Under the pieces are notes generated by a model. It was given only the letters and a program-made list of their open reading frames with translations, was not told the origin of the DNA and made no database searches. From Pleurodeles waltl (taxonomy: Eukaryota > Chordata > Amphibia > Caudata > Salamandridae), in contig NW_027150006.1 of the NCBI RefSeq assembly GCF_031143425.1, positions 1 through 64,000 on the forward strand: DNA of 64,000 bases. Reading direction: 5' to 3'. Position 1 is the stretch's first letter, and the number at the start of each line of letters is the position of its first letter. Made by a program: the position numbers and the translations under genes. Below are positions 50,169 through 62,822 of this stretch, in pieces.

Positions 50169-51893
50169 TCCTGATAAAAATGATACCTCACTTGTGTGGG
50201 TAGGCCTAGCGCCCGTGACAGGAAATGCCCCAAAACGCAACGTGGACACATCACATTTTTTGAAAGAAAACAGAGGTGTTTTTTGCAAAGTGCCTACCTG
50301 GAGATTTTGGCCTCTAGCTCAGCCGGCACCTAGGGAAACCTACCAAACCTGTGCATTTTTGAAAACTAGAGACCTAGGGGAATCCAAGATGGGGTGACTT
50401 GTGGGGCTCTGACCAGGTTCTGTTACCCAGAATCCTTTGCAAACCTCACAATTTGGCTAAAAATACACATTTTCCTCAACTTTTGGTGACAGAAAGTTCT
50501 GAAATCATAGAGGAGCCACAAATTTCCTTCCACCCAGCGTTCCCCCAAATCTCCCGATAAAAATGATACATCACTTGTGTGGGTAGGCCTAGCGCCCGCA
50601 ACAGGAAATGCCCCAAAACTCAACGTGGACACATCACATTTTTTTAAAGAAAACAGAGGTGTTTTTTGCAAAGTGGCTACCTGTAGATTTTGGCCTCTAG
50701 TTCAGCCGGCACCTAGGGAAACCTACCAAACCTGTGCATTTTTGAAAACTAGAGACCTAGGGGAATCCAAGATGGGGTGACTGGTGGGGCTCTGACCAGG
50801 TTCTGTTACCCAGAATCCTTTGCAAACCTCAAAATTTCACTAAAAAAACACGTTTTCCTCACATTTTGGTGACAGATAGTTCTGGAATCAGAGAGGAGCT
50901 ACAAATTTCCTTCCACCCAGCATTCCCCCAAGTCTCCTGATAAAAATTATACCTCACTTGTGTGGGTAGGCCTAGCGCTTGTGACAGGAAATGCCCCAAA
51001 ACGCAACGTGGACACATCACATTTTTTTAAAGAAAACAGAGGTGTTTTTTGCAAAGTGCCAACCTGTAGATTTTGGCCTCTAGCTCAGCCGGCACCTAGG
51101 GAAACCTACCAAACCTGTGCATTTTTAAAAACTAGAGACCTAGTGGAATCCAAGATGGGGTGACTTGTGGGTCTCTGACCAGGTTCTGTTACCCAGAATC
51201 CTTTGCAAACCTCAAAATTTGGCTAAAAATACACATTTTCCTCAAATTTTGGTGACAGAAAGTTCTGGAATCAGAGAGGAGCCACAAATTTCCTTCCACC
51301 CAGCGATTCCCCAAATCTCCCGATAAAAATGATACATCACTTGTGTGGTTAGGCCTAGCGCCCGTGACAGGAAATGCCCCAAAACGCAACGTGGACACAT
51401 CACATTTTTTTAAAGAAAATAGAGGTGTTTTTTGCAAAGTGCCTACCTGGAGATTTTGGCCTCTAGCTCAGCCGGCACCTAGGGAAACCTACCAAACCTG
51501 TGCATTTTTTAAAACTAGAGACCTAGGGGAATGCAAGATGGGGTGACATGTGGGGCTCTGACCAGGTTCTGTTACCCAGAATCCTTTGCAAACCTCATAA
51601 TTTAGATAAAAAAAACTCATTTTCCTCACATTTTGGTGACAGATAGTTCTGGAATCAGAGAGGAGCAACAAATTTCCTTCCACCCAGCATTACCCCAAGT
51701 CTCCTGATAAAAATGATACCTCACTTGTGTGGGTAGGCCTAGCGCCCGTGACAGGAAATGCCCCAAAACGCAACGTGGACACATCACATTTTTTGAAAGA
51801 AAACAAAGGTGTTTTTTGCAAAGTGCCTACCTGTAGATTTTGGCCTCTAGCTCAGCCGGCACCTAGGGAAACCTACCAAACCTGTGCATTTTT
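50169..51893. repeat. 1,725-bp segment, second location (partner 42885-44609)
   Basis: Second location of the apparently perfect segment. The flanks on both sides belong to other monomer types and do not match, so this is not a simple tandem duplication: a patch of about four and a half monomers sits unchanged in two contexts 19 monomers apart. Gene-conversion-like transfer, or a duplication later broken by exchange, would fit. Confidence 0.9.
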
Positions 51894-52500
51894 GAAAACT
51901 AGAGACCTAGGGGAATCCAAGATGGGGTGACTTGTGGGTCTCTGACCAGGTTCTGTTACCCAGAATCCTTTGCAAACCTCAAAATTTGGCTAAAAATACA
52001 CATTTTCCTCAAATTTTGGTGACAGAAAGTTCTGGAATCAGAGAGGAGCCACAAATTTCCTTCCACCCAGCGATTCCCCAAATCTCCCGATAAAAATGAT
52101 ACATCACTTGTGTGGTTAGGCCTAGCGCCCGTGACAGGAAATGCCCCAAAACGCAACGTGGACACATCACATTTATTTAAAGAAAATAGAGGTGTTTTTT
52201 GCAAAGTTCCTACCTGGAGATTTTGGCCTCTAGCTCAGCCGGCACCTAGGGAAACCTATCAAACCTGTGCATTTTTTAAAACTAGAGACCTAGGGGAATG
52301 CAAGATGGGGTGACTTGTGGGGCTCTGACCAGGTTCTGTTACCCAGAATCCTTTGCAAACCTCATAATTTGGCTAAAAAAAACTCATTTTCCTCACATTT
52401 TGGTGACAGATAGTTCTGGAATCAGAGAGGAGCAACAAATTTCCTTCCACCCAGCATTACCCCAAGTCTCCTGATAAAAATGATACCTCACTTGTGTGGG
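51168..52500. repeat. 2-monomer duplication (51168-51934, 51935-52500)
   Basis: Offset 767 bp. Shared markers are TGGGTCTCTG, GCGATTCCCC, GTGTGGTTAGG and AGGAGCAACAAA. The second unit has private changes (CACATTTATTTAAAG, AAGTTCCTACC, ACCTATCAAACC) and reads TTTGGCTAAA where the first reads TTTAGATAAA. It overlaps the right end of the 1,725-bp segment. Confidence 0.78.
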
Positions 52501-53235
52501 TAGGCGTAGCGCCCGTGACAGGAAATGCCCCAAAACGCAACGTGGACACATCAAATTTTTTGAAAGAAACCAGAGGTGTTTTTTGCAAAGTGCCTACCTG
52601 TAGATTTTGGCCTCTACCTCAGTCGGCACCTAGGGAAACCTACCAAACCTGTGCAGTTTTTTAAACTAGAGACCTAGGGGAATCCAAGATGGGGTGACTT
52701 GTGGGGCTCTGACCAGGTTCTGTTACCCAGAATCCTTTGCAAACCTCAAAATTTCACAAAAAAAACACGTTTTCCTCACATTTTGGTGACAGATAGTTCT
52801 GGAAGCAGAGAGGAGCCACAAATTTCCTTCCACCCAGCATTCCCCCAAGTCTCCTGATAAAAATTATACCTCACTTGTGTGGGTAGGCCTAGCGCCTGAG
52901 ACAGGAAATGCCCCAAAACGCAACGTGGACACATCACATTTTTTTAAAGAAAACAGAGGTGTTTTTTACAAAGTGCCTACCTGTAGATTTTGGCCTCTAG
53001 CTCAGCCGGCACCTAGGGAAACCTACCAAACCTGTGCATTTTTGAAAACTAGAGACCTAGGGGAATGCAAGATGGTGTGACTTGTGGGGCTCTGACCAGG
53101 TTCTGTTACCCAGAATCCTTTGCAAACCTCAAAATTCGGCTAACAAAACACATTTTCCTCACATTTTGGTGACAGATAGTTCTGGAATCAGAGAGGAGCC
53201 ACAAATTTCCTTCCACCCAGCATTCCCCCAAGTCT

Positions 53236-54254
53236 TCTGATAAAAATGATACCTCACTTGTGTGGGTAGGCCTAGCGCCCGTGACAGGAAATGCCCCAAA
53301 ACGCATCGTGGACACATCAAATTTTTTTAAAGAAAACAGAGGTGTTTTTTGCAAAGTGCCTACCTGTAGATTTTGGCCTCTAGCTCAGCCGGCACCTAGG
53401 GAAACCTACCAAACCTGTGCATTTTTGAAAACTAGAGACCTAGGGGAATGCAAGATGGGGTGACTTGTGGGGATCTGACCAGGTTCTGTTACCCAGAATC
53501 CTTTGCAAACCTCAAAATTCGGCTAAAAAAACACATTTTCCTCACATTTTGGTGACAGATAGTTCTGGAATCAGAGAGGAGCCACATATTTCCTTCCACA
53601 CAGCATTCCCCCAAGTCTTCTGATAAAAATGATACCTCACTTGTGTGGGTAGGCCTAGCGCCCGCGACAGGAAATGCCCCAAAACGCAACGTGGACAAAT
53701 AAATTTTTTTTAAAGAAAACAGATGTGTTTTTTGCAAAGTGCCTACCTGTAGATTTTGGCCTCTAGCTCAGCCGGCACCTAGGGAAACCTACCAAACCTG
53801 TGCATTTTTGAAAACTAGAGACCAAGGGGAATGCAAGATGGGGTGACTTGTGGGGCTCTGACCAGGTTCTGTTACCCAGAATCCTTTGCAAACCTCAAAA
53901 TTTGGCTAAAAATACACATTTTCTTCACATTTTGGTGACAGAAAGTTCTGGCATCAGAGAGGAGCCACAAATTTCCTTCCACCCAGCGTTCCCCGAAATC
54001 TCCCGATAAAAATGATACCTCACTTGTGTGGGTAGGCGTAGCGCCCGCGACAGGAAATGCCCCAAAACGCAACGTGGACACAACACATTTTTTTAAAGAA
54101 AACAGAGGTGTTTTTTGCAAAGTGCCTACCTGTAGATTTTGGCCTCTAGCTCAGCCGGCACCTAGGGAAACCTACCAAACCTGTGCATTTTTGAAAACTA
54201 GAGACCTAGGGGAATCCAAGATGGGGTGACTTGTGGGGCTCTGACCAGGTTCTG
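53236..54254. repeat. Short return of left-hand monomer types (CACACAG marker segment)
   Basis: Monomers at about 53236, 53619 and 54002 reproduce part of the order seen at 26031-27945 and 32927-34840: AACGCATCG, then CACATATTTCC with CCACACAGC, then GTTCCCCGAAATC. The two CACAACG-type monomers found between them elsewhere are missing. The middle monomer also has odd changes (GGACAAATAAATT, ACAGATGTG). It looks like an older or internally deleted relative. Confidence 0.68.
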
Positions 54255-54638
54255 TTACCCAGAATCCTTTGCAAACCTCAAAATTTGGCTAGAAAAACAC
54301 GTTTTCCTCACATTTTGGTGACAGATAGTTCTGGAATCAGAAAGGAGCCACAAATTTCCTTCCACCCAGCATTCCCCCAAGTCTCCTGATAAAAATGATA
54401 CCTCACTTGTGTGGGTAGGCCTAGCGCCCGTGACAGGAAATGCCCCAAAACGCAACGTGGACACATCACACTTTTTTTAAAGAAAACAGAGGTGTTTTTT
54501 GCAAAGTGCCCACCTGTAGATTTTGGCCTCTAGCTCAGCCGGCACCTAGGGAAACCTACCAAACCTGTGCATTTTAAAAAACTAGAGACCTAGGGGAATC
54601 CAAGATAGGGTGACTTGTGGGGCTCTGACCAGATTCTG

Positions 54639-56912
54639 TTACCCAGAATCCTTTGCAAACCTCAAAATTTGGCTAAAAATACACATTTTCCTCAAATTTT
54701 GGTGACAGAAATATCTGGAATCAGAGAGGAGCCACAAATTTCCTTCCACCCAGCGTTCCCCCAAATCTCCCGATAAAAATGATACATCACTTGTGTGGGT
54801 AGGCCTAGTGCCCGTGACAGGAAATGCCCCAAAACGCAACGTGGACACATCACATTATTTTAAAGAAAATAGAGGTGTTTTTTGCAAAGTGCCTACCTGT
54901 AGATTTTGGCCTCTAGCTCAGCCGGCACCTAGGGAAACCTGCCAAACCTGTGCATTTTTGAAAACTAGAGACCTAGGGGAATGCAAGATGGGGTGACTTG
55001 TGGGGCTCTGACCAGGTTCTGTTACCCAGAATCCTTTGCAAACCTCATAATTTGGCTAAAAAAACCACATTTTCCTCACATTTTGGTGACAGATAGTTCT
55101 GGAATCAGAGAGGAGCCACAAATTTCCTTCCACCCAGCATTACCCCAAGCCTCCTTATAAAAATGATACCTCACTTGTGTGGGTAGGCCTAGCGCCCGTG
55201 ACAGGAAATGCCCCAAAACGTAACGTGGACACATCAAATTTTTTGAAAGGAAACAGAGGTGTTTTTTGCAAAGTGCCTACCTGTAGATTTTGGCCTCTAC
55301 CTCAGCCGGCACCTAGGGAAACCTACCAAACCTGTGCATTTTTTTAAACTAGAGACCTAGGGGAATCCAAGATGGGGTGACTTGTGGGGCTCTGACCAGG
55401 TTCTGTTACCCACAATCCTTTGCAAACCTCAAAATGTGGCTAAAAATACACATTTTCATCAACTTTTGGTGACAGAAAGTACTGGAATCATAGAGGAGCC
55501 ACAAATTTCCTTCCACCCAGCGTTCCCCCAAATCTCCCGATAAAAATGATACATCACTTGTGTGGGTAGGCCTAGCGCCTGCAACAGGAAATGCCCCAAA
55601 ACGCAACGTGGACACATCACATTTTTTTAAAGAATACAGAGGTGTTTTTTGGAAAGTGCCTACCTGTAGATTTTGGCCTCTAGCTCAGCCGGCACCTAGG
55701 GAAACCTACCAAACCTGTGCATTTTTGAAAACTAGAGACCTAGGGGAATCCAAGATGGTGTGACTGGTGGGGCTCTGACCAGGTTCTGTTACCCAGAATC
55801 CTTTGCAAACCTCAAAATTTCACTAAAAAAACACGTTTTCCTCACATTTTGGTGACAGATAGTTCTGGAATCAGAGAGGAGCTACAAATTTCCTTCCACC
55901 CAGCATTCCCCCAAGTCTCCTGATAAAAATGATACCTCACTTGTGTGGGTAGGCCTAGCGCCTGTGACAGGAAATGCCCCAAAACGCAACGTGGACACAT
56001 CACATTTTTTTAAAGAAAACAGAGGATTTTGGCCTCTAGCTCATCCGGCACCTAGGGAAACCTACCAAACCTGTGCATTTTAAAAAACTAGAGACCTAGG
56101 GGAATCCAAGATGGGGTGACTTGTGGGGCTCTGACCAGGTTCTGTTACCCAGAATCCTTTGCAAACCTCAAAATTTGGCTAAAAAAACACGTTTTCCTCA
56201 CATTTTGGTGACAGATAGTTCTGGAATCAGAGAGGAGCCACAAATTTCCTTCCACCCAGCATTCCCCCAAGTCTACTGATAAAAATGATACCTCACTTGT
56301 GTGGGTAGGCCTAGCGCCCGTGACAGGAAATGCCCCAAAACGCAACGTGGACACAACACACTTTTTTTAAAGAAAACAGAGGTGTTTTTTGCAAAGTGCC
56401 TACCTGTAGATTTTGGCCTCTAGCTCAGCCAGCACCTAGGGAAACCTACCAAACCTGTGCATTTTTGAAAACTAGAGACCTAGGGGAATCCAAGATGGGG
56501 TGACTTGTGGGGCTCTGACCAGGTTCTGTTACCCAGAATCCTTTGCAAACCTCAAAATTTGGCTAGAAAAACACATTTTCCTCACATTTTAGTGACAGAT
56601 AGTTCTGGAATCAGAAAGGAGCCACAAATTTCCTTCCACCCAGCATTCCCCCAAGTCTCCTGATAAAAATGATACCTCACTTGTGTGGGTAGGCCTAGCG
56701 CCCGTGACAGGAAATGCCCCAAAACGCAACGTGGACACAACACACTTTTTTTAAAGAAAACAGAGGTGTTTTTTGCAAAGTGCCCACCTGTAGATTTTGG
56801 CCTCTAGCTCAGCCGGCACCTAGGGAAACCTACCAAACCTGTGCATTTTAAAAAACTAGAGACCTAGGGGAATCCAAGATAGGGTGACTTGTGGGGCTCT
56901 GACCAGATTCTG
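54639..56912. repeat. 6-monomer form of the region F HOR (2,274 bp)
   Basis: Six monomers, one carrying the 27-bp deletion: 6x383 minus 27 plus 3 single-base gains gives 2,274 bp. It lacks the three extra monomers present in the next two units. It may be the ancestral unit, or a 9-monomer unit that lost three monomers. Confidence 0.85.
56025..56026. other. 27-bp deletion junction, occurrence 1
   Basis: CAGAGG is joined directly to ATTTTGGCC. The missing 27 bp are monomer positions of about 109-135, covering the T6 tract and the CAAAGTGCC element. One G of microhomology is possible at the junction. The nearby variant CTCATCCGGC travels with the deletion. Confidence 0.93.
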
Positions 56913-58298
56913 TTACCCAGAATCCTTTGCAAACCTCAAAATTTGGCTAAAAATACACATTTTCCTCAAATTTTGGTGACAGAAATATCTGGAATCAGAG
57001 AGGAGCCACAAATTTCCTTCCACCCAGCGTTCCCCCAAATCTCCCGATAAAAATGATACATCACTTGTGTGGGTAGGCCTAGTGCCCGTGACAGGAAATG
57101 CCCCAAAACGCAACGTGGACACATCACATTTTTTTAAAGAAAATAGAGGTGTTTTTTGCAAAGTGCCTACCTGTAGATTTTGGCCTCTAGCTCAGCCGGC
57201 ACCTAGGGAAACCTGCCAAACCTGTGCATTTTTGAAAACTAGAGACCTAGGGGAATGCAAGATGGGGTGACTTGTGGGGCTCTGACCAGGTTCTGTTACC
57301 CAGAATCCTTTGCAAACCTCATAATTTGGCTAAAAAAACCACATTTTCCTCACATTTTGGTGACAGATAGTTCTGGAATCAGAGAGGAGCCACAAATTTC
57401 CTTCCACCCAGCATTACCCCAAGCCTCCTTATAAAAATGATACCTCACTTGTGTGGGTAGGCCTAGCGCCCGTGACAGGAAATGCCCCAAAACGTAACGT
57501 GGACACATCAAATTTTTTGAAAGGAAACAGAGGTGTTTTTTGCAAAGTGCCTACCTGTAGATTTTGGCCTCTACCTCAGCCGGCACCTAGGGAAACCTAC
57601 CAAACCTGTGCATTTTTTTAAACTAGAGACCTAGGGGAATCCAAGATGGGGTGACTTGTGGGGCTCTGACCAGGTTCTGTTACCCACAATCCTTTGCAAA
57701 CCTCAAAATGTGGCTAAAAATACACATTTTCATCAACTTTTGGTGACAGAAAGTACTGGAATCATAGAGGAGCCACAAATTTCCTTCCACCCAGCGTTCC
57801 CCCAAATCTCCCGATAAAAATGATACATCACTTGTGTGGGTAGGCCTAGCGCCTGCAACAGGAAATGCCCCAAAACGCAACGTGGACACATCACATTTTT
57901 TTAAAGAATACAGAGGTGTTTTTTGGAAAGTGCCTACCTGTAGATTTTGGCCTCTAGCTCAGCCGGCACCTAGGGAAACCTACCAAACCTGTGCATTTTT
58001 GAAAACTAGAGACCTAGGGGAATCCAAGATGGTGTGACTGGTGGGGCTCTGACCAGGTTCTGTTACCCAGAATCCTTTGCAAACCTCAAAATTTCACTAA
58101 AAAAACACGTTTTCCTCACATTTTGGTGACAGATAGTTCTGGAATCAGAGAGGAGCTACAAATTTCCTTCCACCCAGCATTCCCCCAAGTCTCCTGATAA
58201 AAATGATACCTCACTTGTGTGGGTAGGCCTAGCGCCTGTGACAGGAAATGCCCCAAAACGCAACGTGGACACATCACATTTTTTTAAAGAAAACAGAG

Positions 58299-58300
58299 GA
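58299..58300. other. 27-bp deletion junction, occurrence 2
   Basis: Same junction as at 56025, exactly 2,274 bp downstream. Here the following CTAGAGACC reads CTAGCGACC near 58,364, a change also present near 61,761. Confidence 0.93.
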
Positions 58301-59422
58301 TTTTGGCCTCTAGCTCATCCGGCACCTAGGGAAACCTACCAAACCTGTGCATTTTAAAAAACTAGCGACCTAGGGGAATCCAAGATGGGGTGACTTGTGG
58401 GGCTCTGACCAGGTTCTGTTACCCAGAATCCTTTGCAAACCTCAAAATTTGGCTAAAAAAACACGTTTTCCTCACATTTTGGTGACAGATAGTTCTGGAA
58501 TCAGAGAGGAGCCACAAATTTCCTTCCACCCAGCATTCCCCCAAGTCTACTGATAAAAATGATACCTCACTTGTGTGGGTAGGCCTAGCGCCCGTGACAG
58601 GAAATGCCCCAAAACGCAACGTGGACACAACACACTTTTTTTAAAGAAAACAGAGGTGTTTTTTGCAAAGTGCCTACCTGTAGATTTTGGCCTCTAGCTC
58701 AGCCAGCACCTAGGGAAACCTACCAAACCTGTGCATTTTTGAAAACTAGAGACCTAGGGGAATCCAAGATGGGGTGACTTGTGGGGCTCTGACCAGGTTC
58801 TGTTACCCAGAATCCTTTGCAAACCTCAAAATTTGGCTAGAAAAACACATTTTCCTCACATTTTGGTGACAGATAGTTCTGGAATCAGAAAGGAGCCACA
58901 AATTTCCTTCCACCCAGCATTCCCCCAAGTCTCCTGATAAAAATTATACCTCACTTGTGTGGGTAGGCCTAGCGCCCGTGACAGGAAATGCCCCAAAACG
59001 CAACGTGGACACATCACACTTTTTTAAAAGAAAACAGAGGTGTTTTTTGCAAAGTGCCTACCTGTAGATTTTGGCCTCTAGCTCAGCCGGCACCTAGGGA
59101 AACCTACCAAACCTGTGCATTTTAAAAAACTAGCGACCTAGGGGAATCCAAGATGGGGTGACTTGTGGGGCTCTGACCAGGTTCTGTTACCCAGAATCCT
59201 TTGCAAACCTCAAAATTTGGCTAAAAAAACACGTTTTCCTCACATTTTGGTGACAGATAGTTCTGGAATCAGAGAGGAGCTACAAATTTCCTTCCACCCA
59301 GCATTCCCCCAAGTCTCCTGATAAAAATGATACCTCACTTGTGTGGGTAGGCCTAGCGCCTGTGACAGGAAATGCCCCAAAACGCAACGTGGACACATCA
59401 CATTTTTTTAAAGAAAACAGAG

Positions 59423-59424
59423 GA
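59423..59424. other. 27-bp deletion junction, occurrence 3
   Basis: Same junction, 1,124 bp after occurrence 2. It is followed by GGGAAACGTACC instead of GGGAAACCTACC, a private change shared with occurrence 5 (near 62,857), which confirms that the two are equivalent positions of successive 9-monomer units. Confidence 0.93.
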
Positions 59425-61696
59425 TTTTGGCCTCTAGCTCATCCGGCACCTAGGGAAACGTACCAAACCTGTGCATTTTAAAAAACTAGAGACCTAGGGG
59501 AATCCAAGATGGGGTGACTTGTGGGGCTCTGACCAGGTTCTGTTACCCAGAATCCTTTGCAAACCTCAAAATTTGGCTAAAAAAACACGTTTTCCTCACA
59601 TTTTGGTGACAGATAGTTCTGGAATCAGAGAGGAGCCACACATTTCCTTCCACCCAGCATTCCCCCAAGTCTACTGATAAAAATGATACCTCACTTGTGT
59701 GGGTAGGCCTAGCGCCCGTGACAGGAAATGCCCCAAAACGAAACGTGGACACAACACACTTTTTTTAAAGAAAACAGAGGTGTTTTTTGCAAAGTGCCTA
59801 CCTGTAGATTTTGGCCTCTAGCTCAGCCAGCACCTAGGGAAACCTACCAAACCTGTGCATTTTTGAAAACTAGAGACCTAGGGGAATCCAAGATGGGGTG
59901 ACTTGTGGGGCTCTGACCAGGTTCTGTTACCCAGAATCCTTTGCAAACCTCAAAATTTGGCTAGAAAAACACATTTTCCTCACATTTTGGTGACAGATAG
60001 TTCTGGAATCAGAAAGGAGCCACAAATTTCCTTCCACCCAGCATTCCCCCAAGTCTCCTGATAAAAATGATACCTCACTTGTGTGGGTAGGCCTAGCGCC
60101 CGTGACAGGAAATGCCCCAAAACGCAACGTGGACACAACACACTTTTTTTAAAGAAAACAGAGGTGTTTTTTGCAAAGTGCCCACCTGTAGATTTTGGCC
60201 TCAAGCTCAGCCGGCACCTAGGGAAACCTACCAAACCTGTGCATTTTAAAAAACTAGAGACCTAGGGGAATCCAAGATAGGGTGACTTGTGGGGCTCTGA
60301 CCAGATTCTGTTACCCAGAATCCTTTGCAAACCTCAAAATTTGGCTAAAAATACAAATTTTCCTCAAATTTTGGTGACAGAAATATCTGGAATCAGAGAG
60401 GAGCCACAAATTTCCTTCCACCCAGCGTTCCCCCAAATCTCCCGATAAAAATGATACATCACTTGTGTGGGTAGGCCTAGTACCCGTGACAGGAAATGCC
60501 CCAAAACGCAACGTGGACACATCACATTTTTTTAAAGAAAATAGAGGTGTTTTTTGCAAAGTGCCTACCTGTAGATTTTGGCCTCTAGCTCAGCCGGCAC
60601 CTAGGGAAACCTGCCAAACCTGTGCATTTTTGAAAACTAGAGACCTAGGGGAATGCAAGATGGGGTGACTTGTGGGGCTCTGACCAGGTTCTGTTACCCA
60701 GAATCCTTTGCAAACCTCATAATTTGGCTAAAAAAACCACATTTTCCTCACATTTTGGTGACAGATAGTTCTGGAATCAGAGAGGAGCCACAAATTTCCT
60801 TCCACCCAGCATTACCCCAAGCCTCCTTATAAAAATGATACCTCACTTGTGTGGGTAGGCCTAGCGCCCGTGACAGGAAATGCCCCAAAACGTAACGTGG
60901 ACACATCAAATTTTTTGAAAGGAAACAGAGGTGTTTTTTGCAAAGTGCCTACCTGTAGATTTTGGCCTCTACCTCAGCCGGCACCTAGGGAAACCTACCA
61001 AACCTGTGCATTTTTTTAAACTAGAGACCTAGGGGAATCCAAGATGGGGTGACTTGTGGGGCTCTGACCAGGTTCTGTTACCCACAATCCTTTGCAAACC
61101 TCAAAATGTGGCTAAAAATACACATTTTCATCAACTTTTGGTGACAGAAAGTACTGGAATCATAGAGGAGCCACAAATTTCCTTCCACCCAGCGTTCCCC
61201 CAAATCTCCCGATAAAAATGATACATCACTTGTGTGGGTAGGCCTAGCGCCTGCAACAGGAAATGCCCCAAAACGCAACGTGGACACATCACATTTTTTT
61301 AAAGAATACAGAGGTGTTTTTTGGAAAGTGCCTACCTGTAGATTTTGGCCTCTAGCTCAGCCGGCACCTAGGGAAACCTACCAAACCTGTGCATTTTTTT
61401 AAACTAGAGACCTAGGGGAATCCAAGATGGTGTGACTGGTGGGGCTCTGACCAGGTTCTGTTACCCAGAATCCTTTGCAAACCTCAAAATTTCACTAAAA
61501 AAACACGTTTTCCTCACATTTTGGTGACAGATAGTTCTGGAATCAGAGAGGAGCTACAAATTTCCTTCCACCCAGCATTCCCCCAAGTCTCCTGATAAAA
61601 ATGATACCTCACTTGTGTGGGTAGGCATAGCGCCTGTGACAGGAAATGCCCCAAAACGCAACGTGGACACATCACATTTTTTTAAAGAAAACAGAG

Positions 61697-61698
61697 GA
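61697..61698. other. 27-bp deletion junction, occurrence 4
   Basis: Equivalent to occurrence 2, 3,398 bp downstream of it. It shares the CTAGCGACC variant that follows. Confidence 0.93.
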
Positions 61699-62820
61699 TT
61701 TTGGCCTCTAGCTCATCCGGCACCTAGGGAAACCTACCAAACCTGTGCATTTTAAAAAACTAGCGACCTAGGGGAATCCAAGATGGGGTGACTTGTGGGG
61801 CTCTGACCAGGTTCTGTTACCCAGAATCCTTTGCAAACCTCAAAATTTGGCTAAAAAAACACGTTTTCCTCACATTTTGGTGACAGATAGTTCTGGAATC
61901 AGAGAGGAGCCACAAATTTCCTTCCACCCAGCATTCCCCCAAGTCTACTGATAAAAATGATACCTCACTTGTGTGGGTAGGCCTAGCGCCCGTGACAGGA
62001 AATGCCCCAAAACGCAACGTGGACACAACACACTTTTTTTAAAGAAAACAGAGGTGTTTTTTGCAAAGTGCCTACCTGTAGATTTTGGCCTCTAGCTCAG
62101 CCAGCACCTAGGGAAACCTACCAAACCTGTGCATTTTTGAAAACTAGAGACCTAGGGGAATCCAAGATGGGGTGACTTGTGGGGCTCTGACCAGGTTCTG
62201 TTACCCAGAATCCTTTGCAAACCTCAAAATTTGGCTAGAAAAACACATTTTCCTCACATTTTGGTGACAGATAGTTCTGGAATCAGAAAGGAGCCACAAA
62301 TTTCCTTCCACCCAGGATTCCCCCAAGTCTCCTGATAAAAATGATACCTCACTTGTGTGGGTAGGCCTAGCGCCCGTGACAGGAAATGCCCCAAAACGCA
62401 ACGTGGACACATCACACTTTTTTAAAAGAAAACAGAGGTGTTTTTTGCAAAGTGCCTACCTGTAGATTTTGGCCTCTAGCTCAGCCGGCACCTAGGGAAA
62501 CCTACCAAACCTGTGCATTTTAAAAAACTAGCGACCTAGGGGAATCCAAGATGGGGTGACTTGTGGGGCTCTGACCAGGTTCTGTTACCCAGAATCCTTT
62601 GCAAACCTCAAAATTTGGCTAAAAAAACACGTTTTCCTCACATTTTGGTGACAGATAGTTCTGGAATCAGAGAGGAGCTACAAATTTCCTTCCACCCAGC
62701 ATTCCCCCAAGTCTCCTGATAAAAATGATACCTCACTTGTGTGGGTAGGCCTAGCGCCTGTGACAGGAAATGCCCCAAAACGCAACGTGGACACATCACA
62801 TTTTTTTAAAGAAAACAGAG

Positions 62821-62822
62821 GA
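62821..62822. other. 27-bp deletion junction, occurrence 5
   Basis: Equivalent to occurrence 3, 3,398 bp downstream of it, and 1,124 bp after occurrence 4. No sixth occurrence lies in the window. Confidence 0.93.

Larger units (their letters stand above)
39865..54254. repeat. Region E: mixed monomers, 16-17-monomer duplications
   Basis: About 37 monomers. 39.7-41.2 kb matches 46.2-47.7 kb at an offset of 6,515 bp (17 monomers plus 4). The match then continues from about 41.7-43.0 kb to 47.9-49.1 kb at an offset of 6,132 bp (16 monomers plus 4), so one monomer was gained or lost between the copies. Inside lie an apparently perfect 1,725-bp repeat and two 2-mer expansions. No non-satellite sequence is seen. 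Confidence 0.82.
56913..60310. repeat. 9-monomer HOR, unit 1 (3,398 bp)
   Basis: Nine monomers with two deletion-bearing members 1,124 bp apart: 9x383 minus 54 plus 5 gives 3,398 bp. The last three monomers repeat the order of the preceding three (58419 and 59543 start equivalent tails), so the unit grew from the 6-monomer form by an internal 3-monomer duplication. Differences from unit 2 are few, for example A59741 in CGAAACGTGG and the TCAAGCTCAG near 60,202. Confidence 0.88.
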
